The notes under the pieces are model-generated. The model did no database searches. It was not told the DNA's origin and worked only from the letters and a program-made list of their open reading frames with translations. 64,000 nucleotides of DNA from Paenibacillus antarcticus. Its GTDB lineage: Bacteria; Bacillota; Bacilli; Paenibacillales; Paenibacillaceae. Below are positions 8,585 through 17,816 of the stretch, piece after piece. The stretch spans positions 41,689 to 105,688 of the forward strand of contig NZ_LVJI01000009.1 in NCBI RefSeq assembly GCF_001637225.1, given 5' to 3'. Positions within the stretch are counted from its first letter, which is position 1, and the number at the start of each line of letters is the position of its first letter. The position numbers and the translations under genes were made by a program.

Positions 8585-9073
8585 TTAATTTCGAAGTCCG
8601 TCTCTTAGAATTGTTATACCTTCCAATACAGATTCCATATTCTCTTCGTCATTCATATGATTTCTTGCGTGTAATAAAGCGGGTCTTAATGATTCAACTG
8701 AATTACCAAATTCCTTCATCCATTCATATCTAGGAACCATCCATAGATGAAAGTGATGTGTTGTATCTTCATTATAGAAATAATAAACGTGATCAATCCC
8801 GAGGAGAATTCTTTGTTCATGTCTGATTTTATGTATTAATGAGATATATTCCATCTGTTCTTCGACACTCAATTCATCCATTCCGTAAAAATGTCTCTTG
8901 GATGCCACTATAACCAATCCTCTTATGGGGTACGCAACATCTTGATGAACATGAAAATGATCTGTCTCGTAAATAACTCCTCCTGTTGGCGTAATCAAAC
9001 CACTCGTTAACGCACAACTCAAACAATCCACTTCAATTGTTCTTCCGTCCGCCAATGTTATGTGTCCTACCAT
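8585..9073 (-). CDS. HIT-like protein
   Basis: The 162-residue protein fits the HIT (histidine triad) nucleotide hydrolase/transferase superfamily. It has an N-terminal CLSC pair, the PIRGLVIVASKRHFYGMDEL segment (HIT strand before the helix) and the active-site region THHFHLWMVPRY, a variant of the H-x-H-x-H triad. HIT proteins hydrolyse or transfer nucleoside monophosphates from dinucleotides; the exact substrate is unknown. Gene length and both ends look intact, and the start follows an AGGTGAAC-type ribosome binding site. Confidence 0.8.
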   Translation of the reverse strand: MVGHITLADGRTIEVDCLSCALTSGLITPTGGVIYETDHFHVHQDVAYPIRGLVIVASKRHFYGMDELSVEEQMEYISLIHKIRHEQRILLGIDHVYYFYNEDTTHHFHLWMVPRYEWMKEFGNSVESLRPALLHARNHMNDEENMESVLEGITILRDGLRN

Positions 9074-9099
9074 AGTTCACCTCGCTTCAAGTATTCCTA

Positions 9100-9405
9100 T
9101 TAATCATTATTCCGAACATTCCTCAATAATCGATTTACCAAGATCCGTATGCCATAATAAGCTACAGCCAATAGAATGAAGCCGAAAGATGTTTCAATCC
9201 AGCCGAACTGATCATGATTTCCAAAAGTGATGCTTGATTGTAAATGATCTACCTTTTCATAACTGCTAATTATATCTGGCACGTAATTCATCGTTATAAG
9301 CATTCCTTGACCCATCATCCAGCCAAATCCAAATAGAATTATTAATGCAGAGACTATGAATGATTCTATTAATAATCTTTTATTAAGTTTCACCTTGTCC
9401 TCCAA
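9100..9405 (-). CDS. Small membrane protein with two transmembrane segments
   Basis: The 101-residue protein has two hydrophobic segments (about residues 13-36, ESFIVSALIILFGFGWMMGQ, and 70-90, FGFILLAVAYYGIRIL) with a 35-residue loop between them. It resembles small Paenibacillus/Bacillus membrane proteins of unknown function found next to acetyltransferase genes. No catalytic motif is visible. It lies 27 bases upstream of the HIT gene, in the same direction. Confidence 0.55.
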   Translation of the reverse strand: MEDKVKLNKRLLIESFIVSALIILFGFGWMMGQGMLITMNYVPDIISSYEKVDHLQSSITFGNHDQFGWIETSFGFILLAVAYYGIRILVNRLLRNVRNND

Positions 9406-9505
9406 TCTAGCATTGATTCACTGTATTTTATCGCTATTCACAAGAAATATGATCTCCATACTTTATTTGTCCATGAGCTATTTATTGTTCTTTCGAAAGC
9501 ACTAG

Positions 9506-10024
9506 TTATAATAGAAACTTTACCTTTATTATCATTGCAACCTCTTCTGGAGTCACTCCTGTATTATTAATTCTAATATAGTTATCCTTATTAATTTCTC
9601 CGTCATTTGAATTTAATCTATTCTTCTCCATTGTGCTTATTAAATCATGTTCAGACCACGCAATATTTCTTTTTGTAGGCATATGCATTAATCTGTGTGG
9701 AGTCTTGTTACGCTCAAGTCTTTCTTCTACCCTTGCTTCAAGTTCAAAAAAGTACACGACCCCACCTTTTGATTCAAACAAATCACTAATCTTATTGATA
9801 TAGTCCCAATCAGCTTGTATATCAAATGCCCACACATAAGTAAATATCAATCCATATAGATCACTTCGGGACACTTCCTCAAATATTTCTTGCCGAAATA
9901 GATGAACTAGTCTTTTGCCTTCTTTAGTCCCATAGCTAAAAAAAGGAGATACCAAATCAATCGTCATATGATTATGGAAGAGTTTCAATTCCGTTATTTT
10001 TTCCAACTCTTGTCCAACCGTCAT
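9506..10024 (-). pseudogene. P-loop kinase lacking its N-terminus
   Basis: The frame begins MTVGQELEKITELKLFHNHM, which in related shikimate-kinase-like proteins directly follows the P-loop. Just before this Met the DNA still encodes A-V-G-K, the end of a Walker A motif. The codon before that is the TAA stop of the upstream hydrolase gene. So about ten N-terminal residues, including the first half of the P-loop, have been lost in a deletion that fused the two genes. The rest (172 residues, with a LERNKTPHRLMHMPTKRN lid-like segment) is intact. Nucleotide binding is probably abolished. Confidence 0.65.
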
Positions 10025-10036
10025 TTTACCAACAGC

Positions 10037-10915
10037 TTAATAGTTAACATCAAGGAACATTTTAATATCGTTATTGATCTCCTTGAATAATTCTTGAGAT
10101 GGGAAATGACCCATTTCATAAGTGATTGTTGTTACTAAGTTCGGAAAGATTGCTTCCGCCGCACGCATCACATTTATAGCTGGAAAGAAAATATCCTTTT
10201 TACCTACCAAGAGCATTGTTGGAGCAGAATAATTCGCAAGTTCTTTCTTTTCGGTTAATTTAGGCATGTCTTGCTCTAATTTAACATGTGTGAAAATTTC
10301 CCCGATAATGTTTTCATCTATCGTTTTCATGCTGTTAAACGACATCACATCTGCAATTTTATGCAACTGTACTTGTGATGAATTCATCTTATATAGCATC
10401 AACGGAAGCAATATTTTATGTATCATTTTCATCTTTGAGCCTAATTGCAATCCAGAAGGTACCACTAGAACAGAGCACGCAATTTTCTCAGGCATAAAAG
10501 TTGCCAATCTTAGTATGATACCTCCGCCATAAGATGGACCAATAAAAGCACTTTTCTCAACTTTAAAATGTTCCATTATATCAGAAATCCATAAAGCAAG
10601 ACTTTCATCTTTGGGAGATACTCTTGTTTCTGCACTGAAACCAGGATGCCCAATTGTGTCCGGTGCATAAATCCGATACTGCCCTAACAAGGAAGAGAAC
10701 CAGGATAGCGTCATCGGATTGATACAATTGCCTCCCTGAAGAATAAATAGTGGTTTCCCATCAACAGGCCCTGTCACTAATGTATGTGAATGACCAAATC
10801 GTGTATTAACGTATTCTCTTTGAAAATCAACATCGAACAATTTTAAGTATGATTCATAATATTTCAGAATCTTTCTCTTACCTTCTTCACTTTTATAAAT
10901 AGTATGTTCTCTCAT
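10037..10915 (-). CDS. Alpha/beta hydrolase
   Basis: The 292-residue protein of the alpha/beta hydrolase fold has an HG-type oxyanion region (LFILQGGNCINPMTLSWFSS), the nucleophile elbow FIGPSYGGGI (Ser in G-P-S-Y-G-G), an acid-strand segment TMLLVGKKDIFFP and the catalytic-His region TYEMGHFPSQE. This is a complete catalytic set. It is similar to carboxylesterases encoded near resistance-type genes; the substrate is unknown. Its stop codon abuts the truncated kinase gene downstream, showing a deletion between them. Confidence 0.85.
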   Translation of the reverse strand: MREHTIYKSEEGKRKILKYYESYLKLFDVDFQREYVNTRFGHSHTLVTGPVDGKPLFILQGGNCINPMTLSWFSSLLGQYRIYAPDTIGHPGFSAETRVSPKDESLALWISDIMEHFKVEKSAFIGPSYGGGIILRLATFMPEKIACSVLVVPSGLQLGSKMKMIHKILLPLMLYKMNSSQVQLHKIADVMSFNSMKTIDENIIGEIFTHVKLEQDMPKLTEKKELANYSAPTMLLVGKKDIFFPAINVMRAAEAIFPNLVTTITYEMGHFPSQELFKEINNDIKMFLDVNY

Positions 10916-10962
10916 TTACACACCTCAAATCTTTAATATGGCTTTCCCCGTATCCCTTCCAC

Positions 10963-11331
10963 TCAATATTCTTTCCTTTGCAACGTAGCTTCCTCAATCC
11001 ATGCTGTTAGTCCAGCTTTACTTATATAAATTTCATTTTCCAGTTCAATATATGGCATCATTTTTCCACTATAAGAACCAAATTGTTGTAATGTTTGTTG
11101 TTCTGAAGAAATAATCATCTTTAACTTATATTCTGAAATACCAAGATATTCTGCAGCTTCTGTTACACTCATTAACGGTTTATAATCACTATCCGATCTA
11201 TCAAAATTGGAATCCATTATCAACTTTGATTTATGATCACTTGAACCATTTTGAATAATTAAACTTGCAACCACGATAGAAATCCCTAGGATTAAGGAAC
11301 TTATAACAGCACTATAATTAAACTGTTTCAA
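10963..11331 (-). CDS. Membrane-anchored protein with excisionase/MerR-like helix-turn-helix
   Basis: The 122-residue protein has an N-terminal transmembrane segment (about residues 6-27, SAVISSLILGISIVVASLII), a polar linker, and a domain reading MSVTEAAEYLGISEYKLKMI with a C-terminal ISKAGLTAWIEEA. The latter is the helix-turn-helix plus wing pattern of excisionase-like or MerR-type DNA-binding domains. A DNA-binding-type domain tethered to the membrane is unusual, but such proteins occur in Bacillaceae with unknown role. The ribosome binding site is AGGAGG. Confidence 0.6.
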   Translation of the reverse strand: MKQFNYSAVISSLILGISIVVASLIIQNGSSDHKSKLIMDSNFDRSDSDYKPLMSVTEAAEYLGISEYKLKMIISSEQQTLQQFGSYSGKMMPYIELENEIYISKAGLTAWIEEATLQRKEY

Positions 11332-11375
11332 TGTGTTGCCTCCTTCTGTTAATTATTTACGCCTTTGCCCAGACC

Positions 11376-11900
11376 TCACCATCCATTACTGTTGATTAAT
11401 GATCTTATTTGTGAGAAATGATGTTGATTATGCCACACAAACCTTTGAAGGGCAGTATCTATTGTGATTTTCCCTAGCGCTTGAGTTCTTAATGTTCTAC
11501 TAAAATCATCCGGGTTCATACCATTGAGTAGAATCAGAAACCCTTTATGGAGTATTTCAAGAAGTAAAATTGAGCGCTCGACAGGCATGTTCCTATAATC
11601 ACTTAATTCTGCCCATAAATCTTCACGATAAGAGTCAGTTAATGGCTCTTCTTCTGTTAAGGCCCTCTTAAACCATAAGTAAGGATTCATATCATTGTCA
11701 CTTAAGTGATGTACGATTTGTTGAATATTCCAACCCTCAGGTCGATAAGGAATCTGAAGTTGATCAGGGGTGATGTCTTTCACAAGTCTTCTAAGCGTAG
11801 TTGAAATCTCAGGAATCTGGTATATGATGTTTCTTCGCCCTTCAATAGAGGGGTTGAGATTTGGTTCAAAATGACCCATAGGATAACGCAAGTGATCCAC
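11376..11900 (-). CDS. YfiT/BstA-like DinB-family metal-dependent hydrolase or thiol transferase
   Basis: The protein matches the YfiT group of the DinB superfamily: LRYPMGHFEP at the N-terminus, WNIQQIVHHLSDNDMN (first metal His) and RFVWHNQHHFSQI (two more His). Members are Zn/Ni-binding four-helix proteins; some are bacillithiol S-transferases. I prefer a GTG start at 11900, 8 bases after GGAGAG, giving 174 residues as is usual. The longer frame from 11963 would overlap the upstream gene and read a non-conserved leader. Confidence 0.75.
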   Translation of the reverse strand: MDHLRYPMGHFEPNLNPSIEGRRNIIYQIPEISTTLRRLVKDITPDQLQIPYRPEGWNIQQIVHHLSDNDMNPYLWFKRALTEEEPLTDSYREDLWAELSDYRNMPVERSILLLEILHKGFLILLNGMNPDDFSRTLRTQALGKITIDTALQRFVWHNQHHFSQIRSLINSNGW

Positions 11901-11941
11901 TATTTGTTCTCTCCTATTTAATAAAGATAGCGTTCTCTCAC

Positions 11942-12805
11942 TCAAGTTTGGGCATACTTCCAAGCTTCATAAAATTCAGATATTGATGAGAATCTATGAT
12001 TTCTGTTCGGATCTATCGCTTTCACTGCTATGTTAAATAATGCAATACCTGCCTCCCACTTCGTGAACGATCTATCCAGTTCTCCACCAACCAATGCAAA
12101 AGCTACCGCTCCCATAGTGAATACATTCGTTGTATGATCAATCTCTGCGCCATATTCAAACTCTTCAGGAGACATAAACCTTGAAGACCCCCAGAGCCTT
12201 CCCATTTTATTAATAAAGGGTCTGTTTTGATATAAATCGATATCACAAATCTTCGTTATGTCAGAATCAAAATCATACAATATACTGCCGTCATAGAAAT
12301 CAACTGCAACATAACCCATCTTCTCTACATTTACATGAAACAAAAAGATACGATCCAATGATGATAATCTGACATCAATGGGCAGTTGTCGATATCTATA
12401 ATACGGAGAATTGGGATTGTCATACTTAGCAGGTGGAGGAAATGACCAATGTGGATGTAAACTTTCACCTTCAACCCATTCAAAAACAGCAGCATAACCT
12501 TCTTGTGTGTCGAAATGTTCAACTAATGTAATCAGATAGTCATGCTTTAAATCTTCATAGATTGGGATTGCCCTCCTCAAATTTGCAATGGCATCTTGAG
12601 GAACACCATGATATTCAAGGGTTTGAGCACCTGCATATTTAACAAATCTCTTAATTCCTTGCTTAATAATACCGAATGATATATTTCCTGAGTCTTGTTG
12701 GTCAAAGACTGTAAACACCGCCCCTAATCCTTCCAGCCAATCAAATCGATGTTCTTGTTGTAATTGAAAAGATATATTGTCTAATTCAATCGTTACAGGA
12801 CTCAT
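11942..12805 (-). CDS. Protein-kinase-fold protein, possibly a pseudokinase
   Basis: The 287-residue protein looks like a serine/threonine kinase fold. An N-terminal strand region has a lysine (FVKYAG), then comes the hinge VFEWVEGESLHP, a catalytic-loop-like stretch YVAVDFYDGSILYDF, ICDIDLY in place of the usual DFG, and an activation-segment end GSSRFMSPEEFEYG (APE-like). HRD is replaced by VAVD and DFG by DID, so activity may be altered, but a catalytic Asp and a metal Asp are still plausible. Similar proteins occur singly in Paenibacillus. Target unknown. Confidence 0.65.
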   Translation of the reverse strand: MSPVTIELDNISFQLQQEHRFDWLEGLGAVFTVFDQQDSGNISFGIIKQGIKRFVKYAGAQTLEYHGVPQDAIANLRRAIPIYEDLKHDYLITLVEHFDTQEGYAAVFEWVEGESLHPHWSFPPPAKYDNPNSPYYRYRQLPIDVRLSSLDRIFLFHVNVEKMGYVAVDFYDGSILYDFDSDITKICDIDLYQNRPFINKMGRLWGSSRFMSPEEFEYGAEIDHTTNVFTMGAVAFALVGGELDRSFTKWEAGIALFNIAVKAIDPNRNHRFSSISEFYEAWKYAQT

Positions 12806-12828
12806 GCCATTCCTCCCTGTTGAGATTT

Positions 12829-13356
12829 CTAACTATCTTCACGCTCTATGTCCATCTTTGCCATTTCAATCACTTTACCTATAAATTCTGACTTACCTTC
12901 AGTATAGGCAACACGATCATGCTTATGTTGTTGTTCAAGCTTCTTCTTAAGAAGGTAGTACTCTTCCATCATTCTGGAATCATTTATCAAATAGTCTCTA
13001 AATAAAATATTGTTTATCCAATTTTCACTCTCATATTCGTAAATGTGTAGGTGATGAGTTCCAGCTCTCCATTCTCCTCTGCGGAAAAATCTACGATCTG
13101 GAAAATCTGGTTTGAATACATACTCGTATCCAATTCCTGCTAGACCCGTAATACATCCTTCGGACACTTGTTGTAAATCTGCAACTCCAACCATCATATC
13201 GATTATTGGTTTTGATCCTAATTTAGGAATGGATGTACTTCCGATATGTTCGATTCTTAATAAAACATCACTTAACACACGACTAATCTTTACTTTCTCT
13301 TGCACATATTCTTCAATCCATTGCTGATCGTATTCTGACACCACGACAATCTCCAA
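12829..13356 (-). CDS. GrpB-family (UPF0157) protein
   Basis: GrpB proteins have a nucleotidyltransferase-like fold of unclear activity. The diagnostic blocks are all present: RIEHIGSTSIPKLGSKPIIDMMVGV, RRFFRRG...THHLHIYE, and FRDYLINDSRMMEEYYLLKK...HDRVAYTEGKSEFI. The G-S-T-S and D-x-M residues look like the catalytic core of the fold. I place the start at TTG 13356, 7 bases after GGAGG, because the family normally begins with the IVVVSEYDQQW strand. Upstream codons are non-conserved. A second GrpB gene lies at 35.8 kb. Confidence 0.75.
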   Translation of the reverse strand: MEIVVVSEYDQQWIEEYVQEKVKISRVLSDVLLRIEHIGSTSIPKLGSKPIIDMMVGVADLQQVSEGCITGLAGIGYEYVFKPDFPDRRFFRRGEWRAGTHHLHIYEYESENWINNILFRDYLINDSRMMEEYYLLKKKLEQQHKHDRVAYTEGKSEFIGKVIEMAKMDIEREDS

Positions 13357-13498
13357 TTCAATTCCTCCAAGTGCATAATTCAATAGTACTCCTCTAACCA
13401 TTCCACCTACAATACTTGTAATCATATCCTCCACAAAAATCAATCATCAATGTACTTATTCACTTTATCATACCCATAGTTCGTCCCGAGTCTTAAAA

Positions 13499-13912
13499 TC
13501 AATTGCTTATGGTTTTCTCATATACTTTCAATAGATCTACAACTAATATGCCGTTTATTCGCATACTATCCAACTTACAATCATGAATATCTATGCCACT
13601 AAGATTGCAATCTAGTATTTGACTGTTCTCCAAATTACAATTCTCAAATCGTAAAGGTCTCTGTTTGACCGTCGGATCATACATTGGATGTCCTTCGGGC
13701 GGCATACCAATATTATGTATATAGGCCCCGCCGAGTTGCGCTCCATCTATTTCTAAATCACTTAGGTTAGCGTCCTTTATCTTGGTTCCAGCTAATGAGA
13801 TGTCCTGCAAATGCATGTTCTCTAAACATGCACATTCAAATCTAGAACCCGTAAGATTCGTATTTCTTACATCCAATTGTCTATTCGTGTTAACTAACTC
13901 CAACCTTTCCAT
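13499..13912 (-). CDS. Pentapeptide-repeat protein
   Basis: The 137-residue protein consists largely of pentapeptide repeats A(D/N)LxX: NTNLTGSRFECACLENMHLQ, ISLAGTKIKDANLSDLEIDG, and FENCNLENSQILDCNLSGID. These fold as a right-handed quadrilateral beta-helix. Some relatives (Qnr, MfpA) mimic DNA and protect gyrase, but nothing here shows that role. The start at 13912 has GGAGG 7 bases upstream; the longer frame would run into the terminator hairpin at 13951-14001. Confidence 0.75.
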   Translation of the reverse strand: MERLELVNTNRQLDVRNTNLTGSRFECACLENMHLQDISLAGTKIKDANLSDLEIDGAQLGGAYIHNIGMPPEGHPMYDPTVKQRPLRFENCNLENSQILDCNLSGIDIHDCKLDSMRINGILVVDLLKVYEKTISN

Positions 13913-13950
13913 AATAATCGCCTCCAATAATTGTGATACCTTCTTATATA

Positions 13951-14001
13951 ATACAACACGACCCAACCTTAGATTTCATCTTAAGTCGGGTCGTGTTGTA
14001 T
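13951..14001 (-). terminator. Long inverted repeat, probable terminator
   Basis: A 14-base arm (ATACAACACGACCC) and its exact complement flank a 23-base loop. It sits between the stop of the methyltransferase-TPR gene and the pentapeptide-repeat gene. No long T run follows, so termination strength is uncertain; it could act in both directions. Confidence 0.5.
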
Positions 14002-14022
14002 GTTCTGATTATTTGTCCCACT

Positions 14023-15573
14023 TCACTCAAAGCATTTCAGCAACTCCAAGGCCTCTTCATGCTCAGGCTCAAGAACCAAGGCCTCGCGCGTATATTCTAA
14101 TGCTTCTTCTTCCATCCCAAGCTCATAACTACAGATAGCCAAGCAGTAGAGTACCGTTGGCACGGGCTCTTCTTCATCTGCCTGTATGGATGTTTCTAAG
14201 AACAACTTCGCATCCTCGTACATGTCCATCTCGAACAGTAACAACCCAGCATCCAATGCTAAATCATAGCGCTGCTCCATGACATAATACGATGACCACA
14301 TGATGTGAATGCCTCTTTGGATATCCAGTAATTCTTCATCACTAGCTTCAGATAGCAAGTTCGAGATTTGTTTCGCACTCTGGATAAAAAACTCCGCATC
14401 ATAACCGCCCAAACGCCAAAAGGCCAAGATTTGATGTAGTCCCATCGTCTCAAATTGTAGGTCTACCCATTCCTTCATACTGAAGAAATCATCCGGTCCA
14501 AAGCGTTCGATAAACCGCCGATAGGCCAGTCGGGTGTTACCGTAACGCATCGGAGAGTCTAGCATGAATATACAGCCAATATTTATATTCTTATAATGAT
14601 GCTCGGTGAAAAGTGTCTGCGCACCTCTTTGATCAAAAACATGTTGGATGGCATGATAGTTCGCTGTTAACGAAAAGCTGCCGTGAAGAGTTAACTGAGG
14701 TGGTTCTGCAAACTTCCAGTTATCTAATCTGTGGTCACCTTTGTCTGCTGTAATTAACAGGAACCCTGCTTGCGACAGCTTATTCAGCCTCTCTAAGCAT
14801 GTCAATCCTACTTCAGGAAATAAGATATGTGAATCTTCAAGCTCCTTCTGATACAGCGCGATTAGATCGCGATACAGGTATGTCTCTTCTTCGTATCTAG
14901 GAGCTCGCCGATGTTCGTAATTCAGTGTCATTTGTTCCAGAGCCTCTGACGGTTCAAGCAGATTAGAATTCTCGGGAGACTCGATTACAACATCACATTC
15001 ATAAATTTTACCCTCACCCACATAGATCAGCTCTTGCGGAATACTGTCAAAGAAATAATTAGCAACAATCAACAGTGGCTGCAACAGATCACCCGGCCGG
15101 ATGGTTGTATTTGATACAACCAAATTCAATTCCGCGTCATGAACTGCATCGAACCGTGCGAAATCAAGTATTCCCTGCTCAATATAAGATTGCATAGCAG
15201 GATGATATCTCCAACCATCAACATTTTTTAACGCCAAATCAGTCATAACATATCGGAAAGGAGGCAACGTAATTCCTGCATAATCTCTCATTTCACACAG
15301 CTTGTGCAATATATGAAATGCGAGGCGGCCTGCTCCCGCTCCTAGCTCCAGAATCGTAATTGGTTCAAAGTCATCACCTTTTGTCGCACGGTCTTGAAGA
15401 AATCCGAAAATCATTTCCGCGTAAGCTGTAGCAATCATCGGGTTACTCGTTATATATTGCGGAACCTGATCATTATTCCAAGCATTCAATCCTTCTTCTT
15501 CATAATAAGTCCGCTGCAAATCCCAGATAGGTGCCTCGCTGAAGCGGAAGCGTTGTTCTTTATTTTCTGCCAT
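14023..15573 (-). CDS. MidA/SAM-like methyltransferase with C-terminal TPR repeats
   Basis: The 516-residue protein has the SAM-binding motif ITILELGAGAGRLAFHIL (about residue 75) and the later stretch PLLIVANYFFDSIPQEL, which is the pattern of COG1565/MidA-type methyltransferases. The last 60 residues (VLYCLAICSYELGMEEEALEYTREALVLEP) form one or two tetratricopeptide repeats, pointing to a protein partner. MidA methylates a complex I subunit, but this protein's target is unknown. It is the largest intact gene in the array and looks longer and more conserved than its neighbours. Confidence 0.7.
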   Translation of the reverse strand: MAENKEQRFRFSEAPIWDLQRTYYEEEGLNAWNNDQVPQYITSNPMIATAYAEMIFGFLQDRATKGDDFEPITILELGAGAGRLAFHILHKLCEMRDYAGITLPPFRYVMTDLALKNVDGWRYHPAMQSYIEQGILDFARFDAVHDAELNLVVSNTTIRPGDLLQPLLIVANYFFDSIPQELIYVGEGKIYECDVVIESPENSNLLEPSEALEQMTLNYEHRRAPRYEEETYLYRDLIALYQKELEDSHILFPEVGLTCLERLNKLSQAGFLLITADKGDHRLDNWKFAEPPQLTLHGSFSLTANYHAIQHVFDQRGAQTLFTEHHYKNINIGCIFMLDSPMRYGNTRLAYRRFIERFGPDDFFSMKEWVDLQFETMGLHQILAFWRLGGYDAEFFIQSAKQISNLLSEASDEELLDIQRGIHIMWSSYYVMEQRYDLALDAGLLLFEMDMYEDAKLFLETSIQADEEEPVPTVLYCLAICSYELGMEEEALEYTREALVLEPEHEEALELLKCFE

Positions 15574-15742
15574 TCAATATAACCCTGCTCTCTGTGCGTC
15601 ATGTGGGACAATCTGTTAACATGCCAAGCATGTGTGCTTCAAACGTCAATTGAATCGTACCATATAAATTGCACGTTCCCAAACCTAGGGGTCTAAGTTC
15701 TTGTTGCTCGACCACATAACCCTTATTTCAATTTAGTTCCTG

Positions 15743-16114
15743 TTATTCTATGTGTTGTATCATGCATGGTATATTTCCTAAGTTAGTAAATGATATCTCA
15801 ACGCGTTGATCAGTTGAAAGTAACTCTAACACTTCCGGGACAACAATCTTATATTTCTTCACTTTATCGTCATCCCTCAATACATTAATCATTCTACCTT
15901 CTTTGTTTATGATTCTTCCACGAACGATCCTTCTTTTCTTTGAGAATAAGTCTATTGTAAGAACAATGAACAATCCCCCGAAAGTAAACGTAATTAAGAA
16001 GAAAATGAAATCAAAAGGAAGATAACCTATCACCAACCAAACAATCGAAATAATGAATTGCAAAAAGCATATCACAAGTAACAACAGCAGCGATTTTCTA
16101 GGTTTTAAATCTAT
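15743..16114 (-). CDS. Small membrane protein with possible ATA start
   Basis: The protein has two hydrophobic segments in the first 55 residues (LLLLLVICFLQFIISIVWLV and FIFFLITFTFGGLFIVLTI) followed by a basic linker and a soluble C-terminal half. A perfect GGGAGGG site ends 7 bases before ATA GAT TTA AAA (I/M-D-L-K-P-R-K-S) at 16114, the expected N-terminus. The only later alternative is TTG at 16084 inside the first hydrophobic segment. I infer ATG decayed to ATA. Function unknown. Confidence 0.5.
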   Translation of the reverse strand: MDLKPRKSLLLLLVICFLQFIISIVWLVIGYLPFDFIFFLITFTFGGLFIVLTIDLFSKKRRIVRGRIINKEGRMINVLRDDDKVKKYKIVVPEVLELLSTDQRVEISFTNLGNIPCMIQHIE

Positions 16115-16169
16115 GTCTAATCCCTCCCGTCGTATTATGTTATAGATCCTTTTACATAGCGTTTAATCT

Positions 16170-16274
16170 TCAATCAATAATTTTTCCAAGCCTATTATGG
16201 TACAAATATAGATTACGTTCACTTAAATGGCCTGAAAATAGCTCAAATCTTTTACATTCACTAAACAATGATTC
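16170..16274 (-). pseudogene. GNAT C-terminal remnant
   Basis: The minus strand encodes ESLFSECKRFELFSGHLSER followed by NLYLYHNRLG and a stop. This is the usual C-terminal block of a GNAT acetyltransferase (ELFTGHKSERNLYLYQKLGY type). The upstream part is frameshifted and not recoverable. It is the only content I see between 16115 and 16362. Confidence 0.5.
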
Positions 16275-16362
16275 AACTTCAATCATCTAGTATGGCATTC
16301 AAATCAGATTTATTCGCTTTCGAGATGAGCACGACGACTTCTCCCCCTACCATAAAATATTG

Positions 16363-17423
16363 CTATCGTAATCTCATGCCATTACTATTTATTTCGTCAA
16401 TTCCGTCGTTGGACTTAGTTGTCATCAATTCATGAAATACATATTCTTTCCTCTTTAGATGCTCTTCCAAGAAAGCGCAGATATATTTATTAATAATTGA
16501 ATGCTTTAGTTTAATCCCATTGTCCTCGTAATGAATCGGTATATCGCTAAATGTCATATGATCAGCACCATGTAATTTAATAAAAGTACTATTTACTGGA
16601 CTTGATTTATGGAGATTGTTAAATCCTATTAATAACAATGGCAACAACTCTTGCGAGACTTCATTTTCTAATTCTTCATTCGAGCAATTCTCTTGTCTAA
16701 CTATTAATAATGGAGCTGAACTTCTATCGTCAGTACTAACCGTTATTAAATGAAAACTAGGATCTAACATTATGCGAGCCTTAACCCTCTTATCTCCTTT
16801 TAACACTTCATACGCAGCAGCCCACCTAAAGAATGACCCATGATCCCCATTTCATTTCTATCCATAATTGTCCTAAGATCCCTAACAGAATCCAATGCAT
16901 CTTCAAGATTACTCAATACATACCTAATATCTTCAACTCTTAGTTCCAATAATTCTTTCCAATATTTCATATCTACACTATCTATTTCAGATATCTCTTG
17001 CGATTGCTGAATAAAGCATCCATCAGGGAAAATAGAAAAAATAGATTCATGAGTAGCACCTATTGTAATAACAACAAAGCCGTTCTTCACTAAATGTTCT
17101 ATACAAAAGGAATACATGTCTCTAACTACACCAAACGCTGGGGAAAAAAATAGGATGGGACAGTTCTTTGCCGTCATATTTATACGTGCGTTATTAATTA
17201 CTCCTGTTTCGAGATGACTAATGTATTCCCTATTCACACCCATATTACAGAGCATATCAACAGCTAAAGGAATAGAAGGTTCAAATAACGTAGTGTATTT
17301 AGGCTTATTGTCCAAGGATTCTGAGGGATAATAGATACTAATGAGAATTTCCCTTGTTGATTTACTTATTGGATCGATACGTGATATATCTTTGAGAACA
17401 AAAACCTTTCTTCCAACACTCAT
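16363..17423 (-). pseudogene. PAF-acetylhydrolase-like esterase split by a frameshift
   Basis: Two overlapping frames form one alpha/beta hydrolase. The upstream part (to 16800) has DISRIDPISKSTREILISIYYPS and CPILFFSPAFGVVRDMYSF (oxyanion region) and ends in GIMGHSLGG, the nucleophile elbow. The downstream part resumes at EVLKGDKRVKARIMLDPSFH (acid region) and ends with the His-containing HGADHMTFSD. Adding one G to the GGTGGG run near 16820 would restore GHSLGGAAAYEVL. So a single-base deletion in a G run separates the halves. It could be a true pseudogene, phase variation or a sequencing error. Confidence 0.7.
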
Positions 17424-17463
17424 TATATTCACAACCTTGTTATATAGTTGTAACGATAAATCT

Positions 17464-17691
17464 TTAATAATCTTGTTTATATAATCCGTATATACTAATA
17501 ATAACGCCTAGCAAAATTGTAATTATACTTACACTTGGAAACCATAATGTAAAGTCTAAAAACGTTGTAAATATGTACCCAATAAATATTAGTTCTGCGC
17601 CAAAAAACATAATCTTTTTGCTTGAGATATTTCCTTTAATTGCTTTTACTAACATTATAAAAATCCCCACGATTATAGAAATAATTATCAA
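17464..17691 (-). CDS. Small hydrophobic membrane protein
   Basis: The 75-residue protein is almost entirely hydrophobic with three probable transmembrane segments (residues 1-15, 27-46, 52-70) separated by short charged turns (KAIKGNISSKK). No motif is recognised. It starts MIIISIIVGIFIM without a strong ribosome binding site. It lies just upstream of the split esterase gene, in the same direction. Confidence 0.45.
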   Translation of the reverse strand: MIIISIIVGIFIMLVKAIKGNISSKKIMFFGAELIFIGYIFTTFLDFTLWFPSVSIITILLGVIISIYGLYKQDY

Positions 17692-17816
17692 AAAGTATAA
17701 GACTAAGGCTCCTGTCTTGCCCAGGACATACAGAAAGTGAATTTAACGTATTTTGTACCTTTCAATAGAGATTAAATATGATTCGCTAACGTTCTGGTAT
17801 GCTGTTGAGGTCATCT

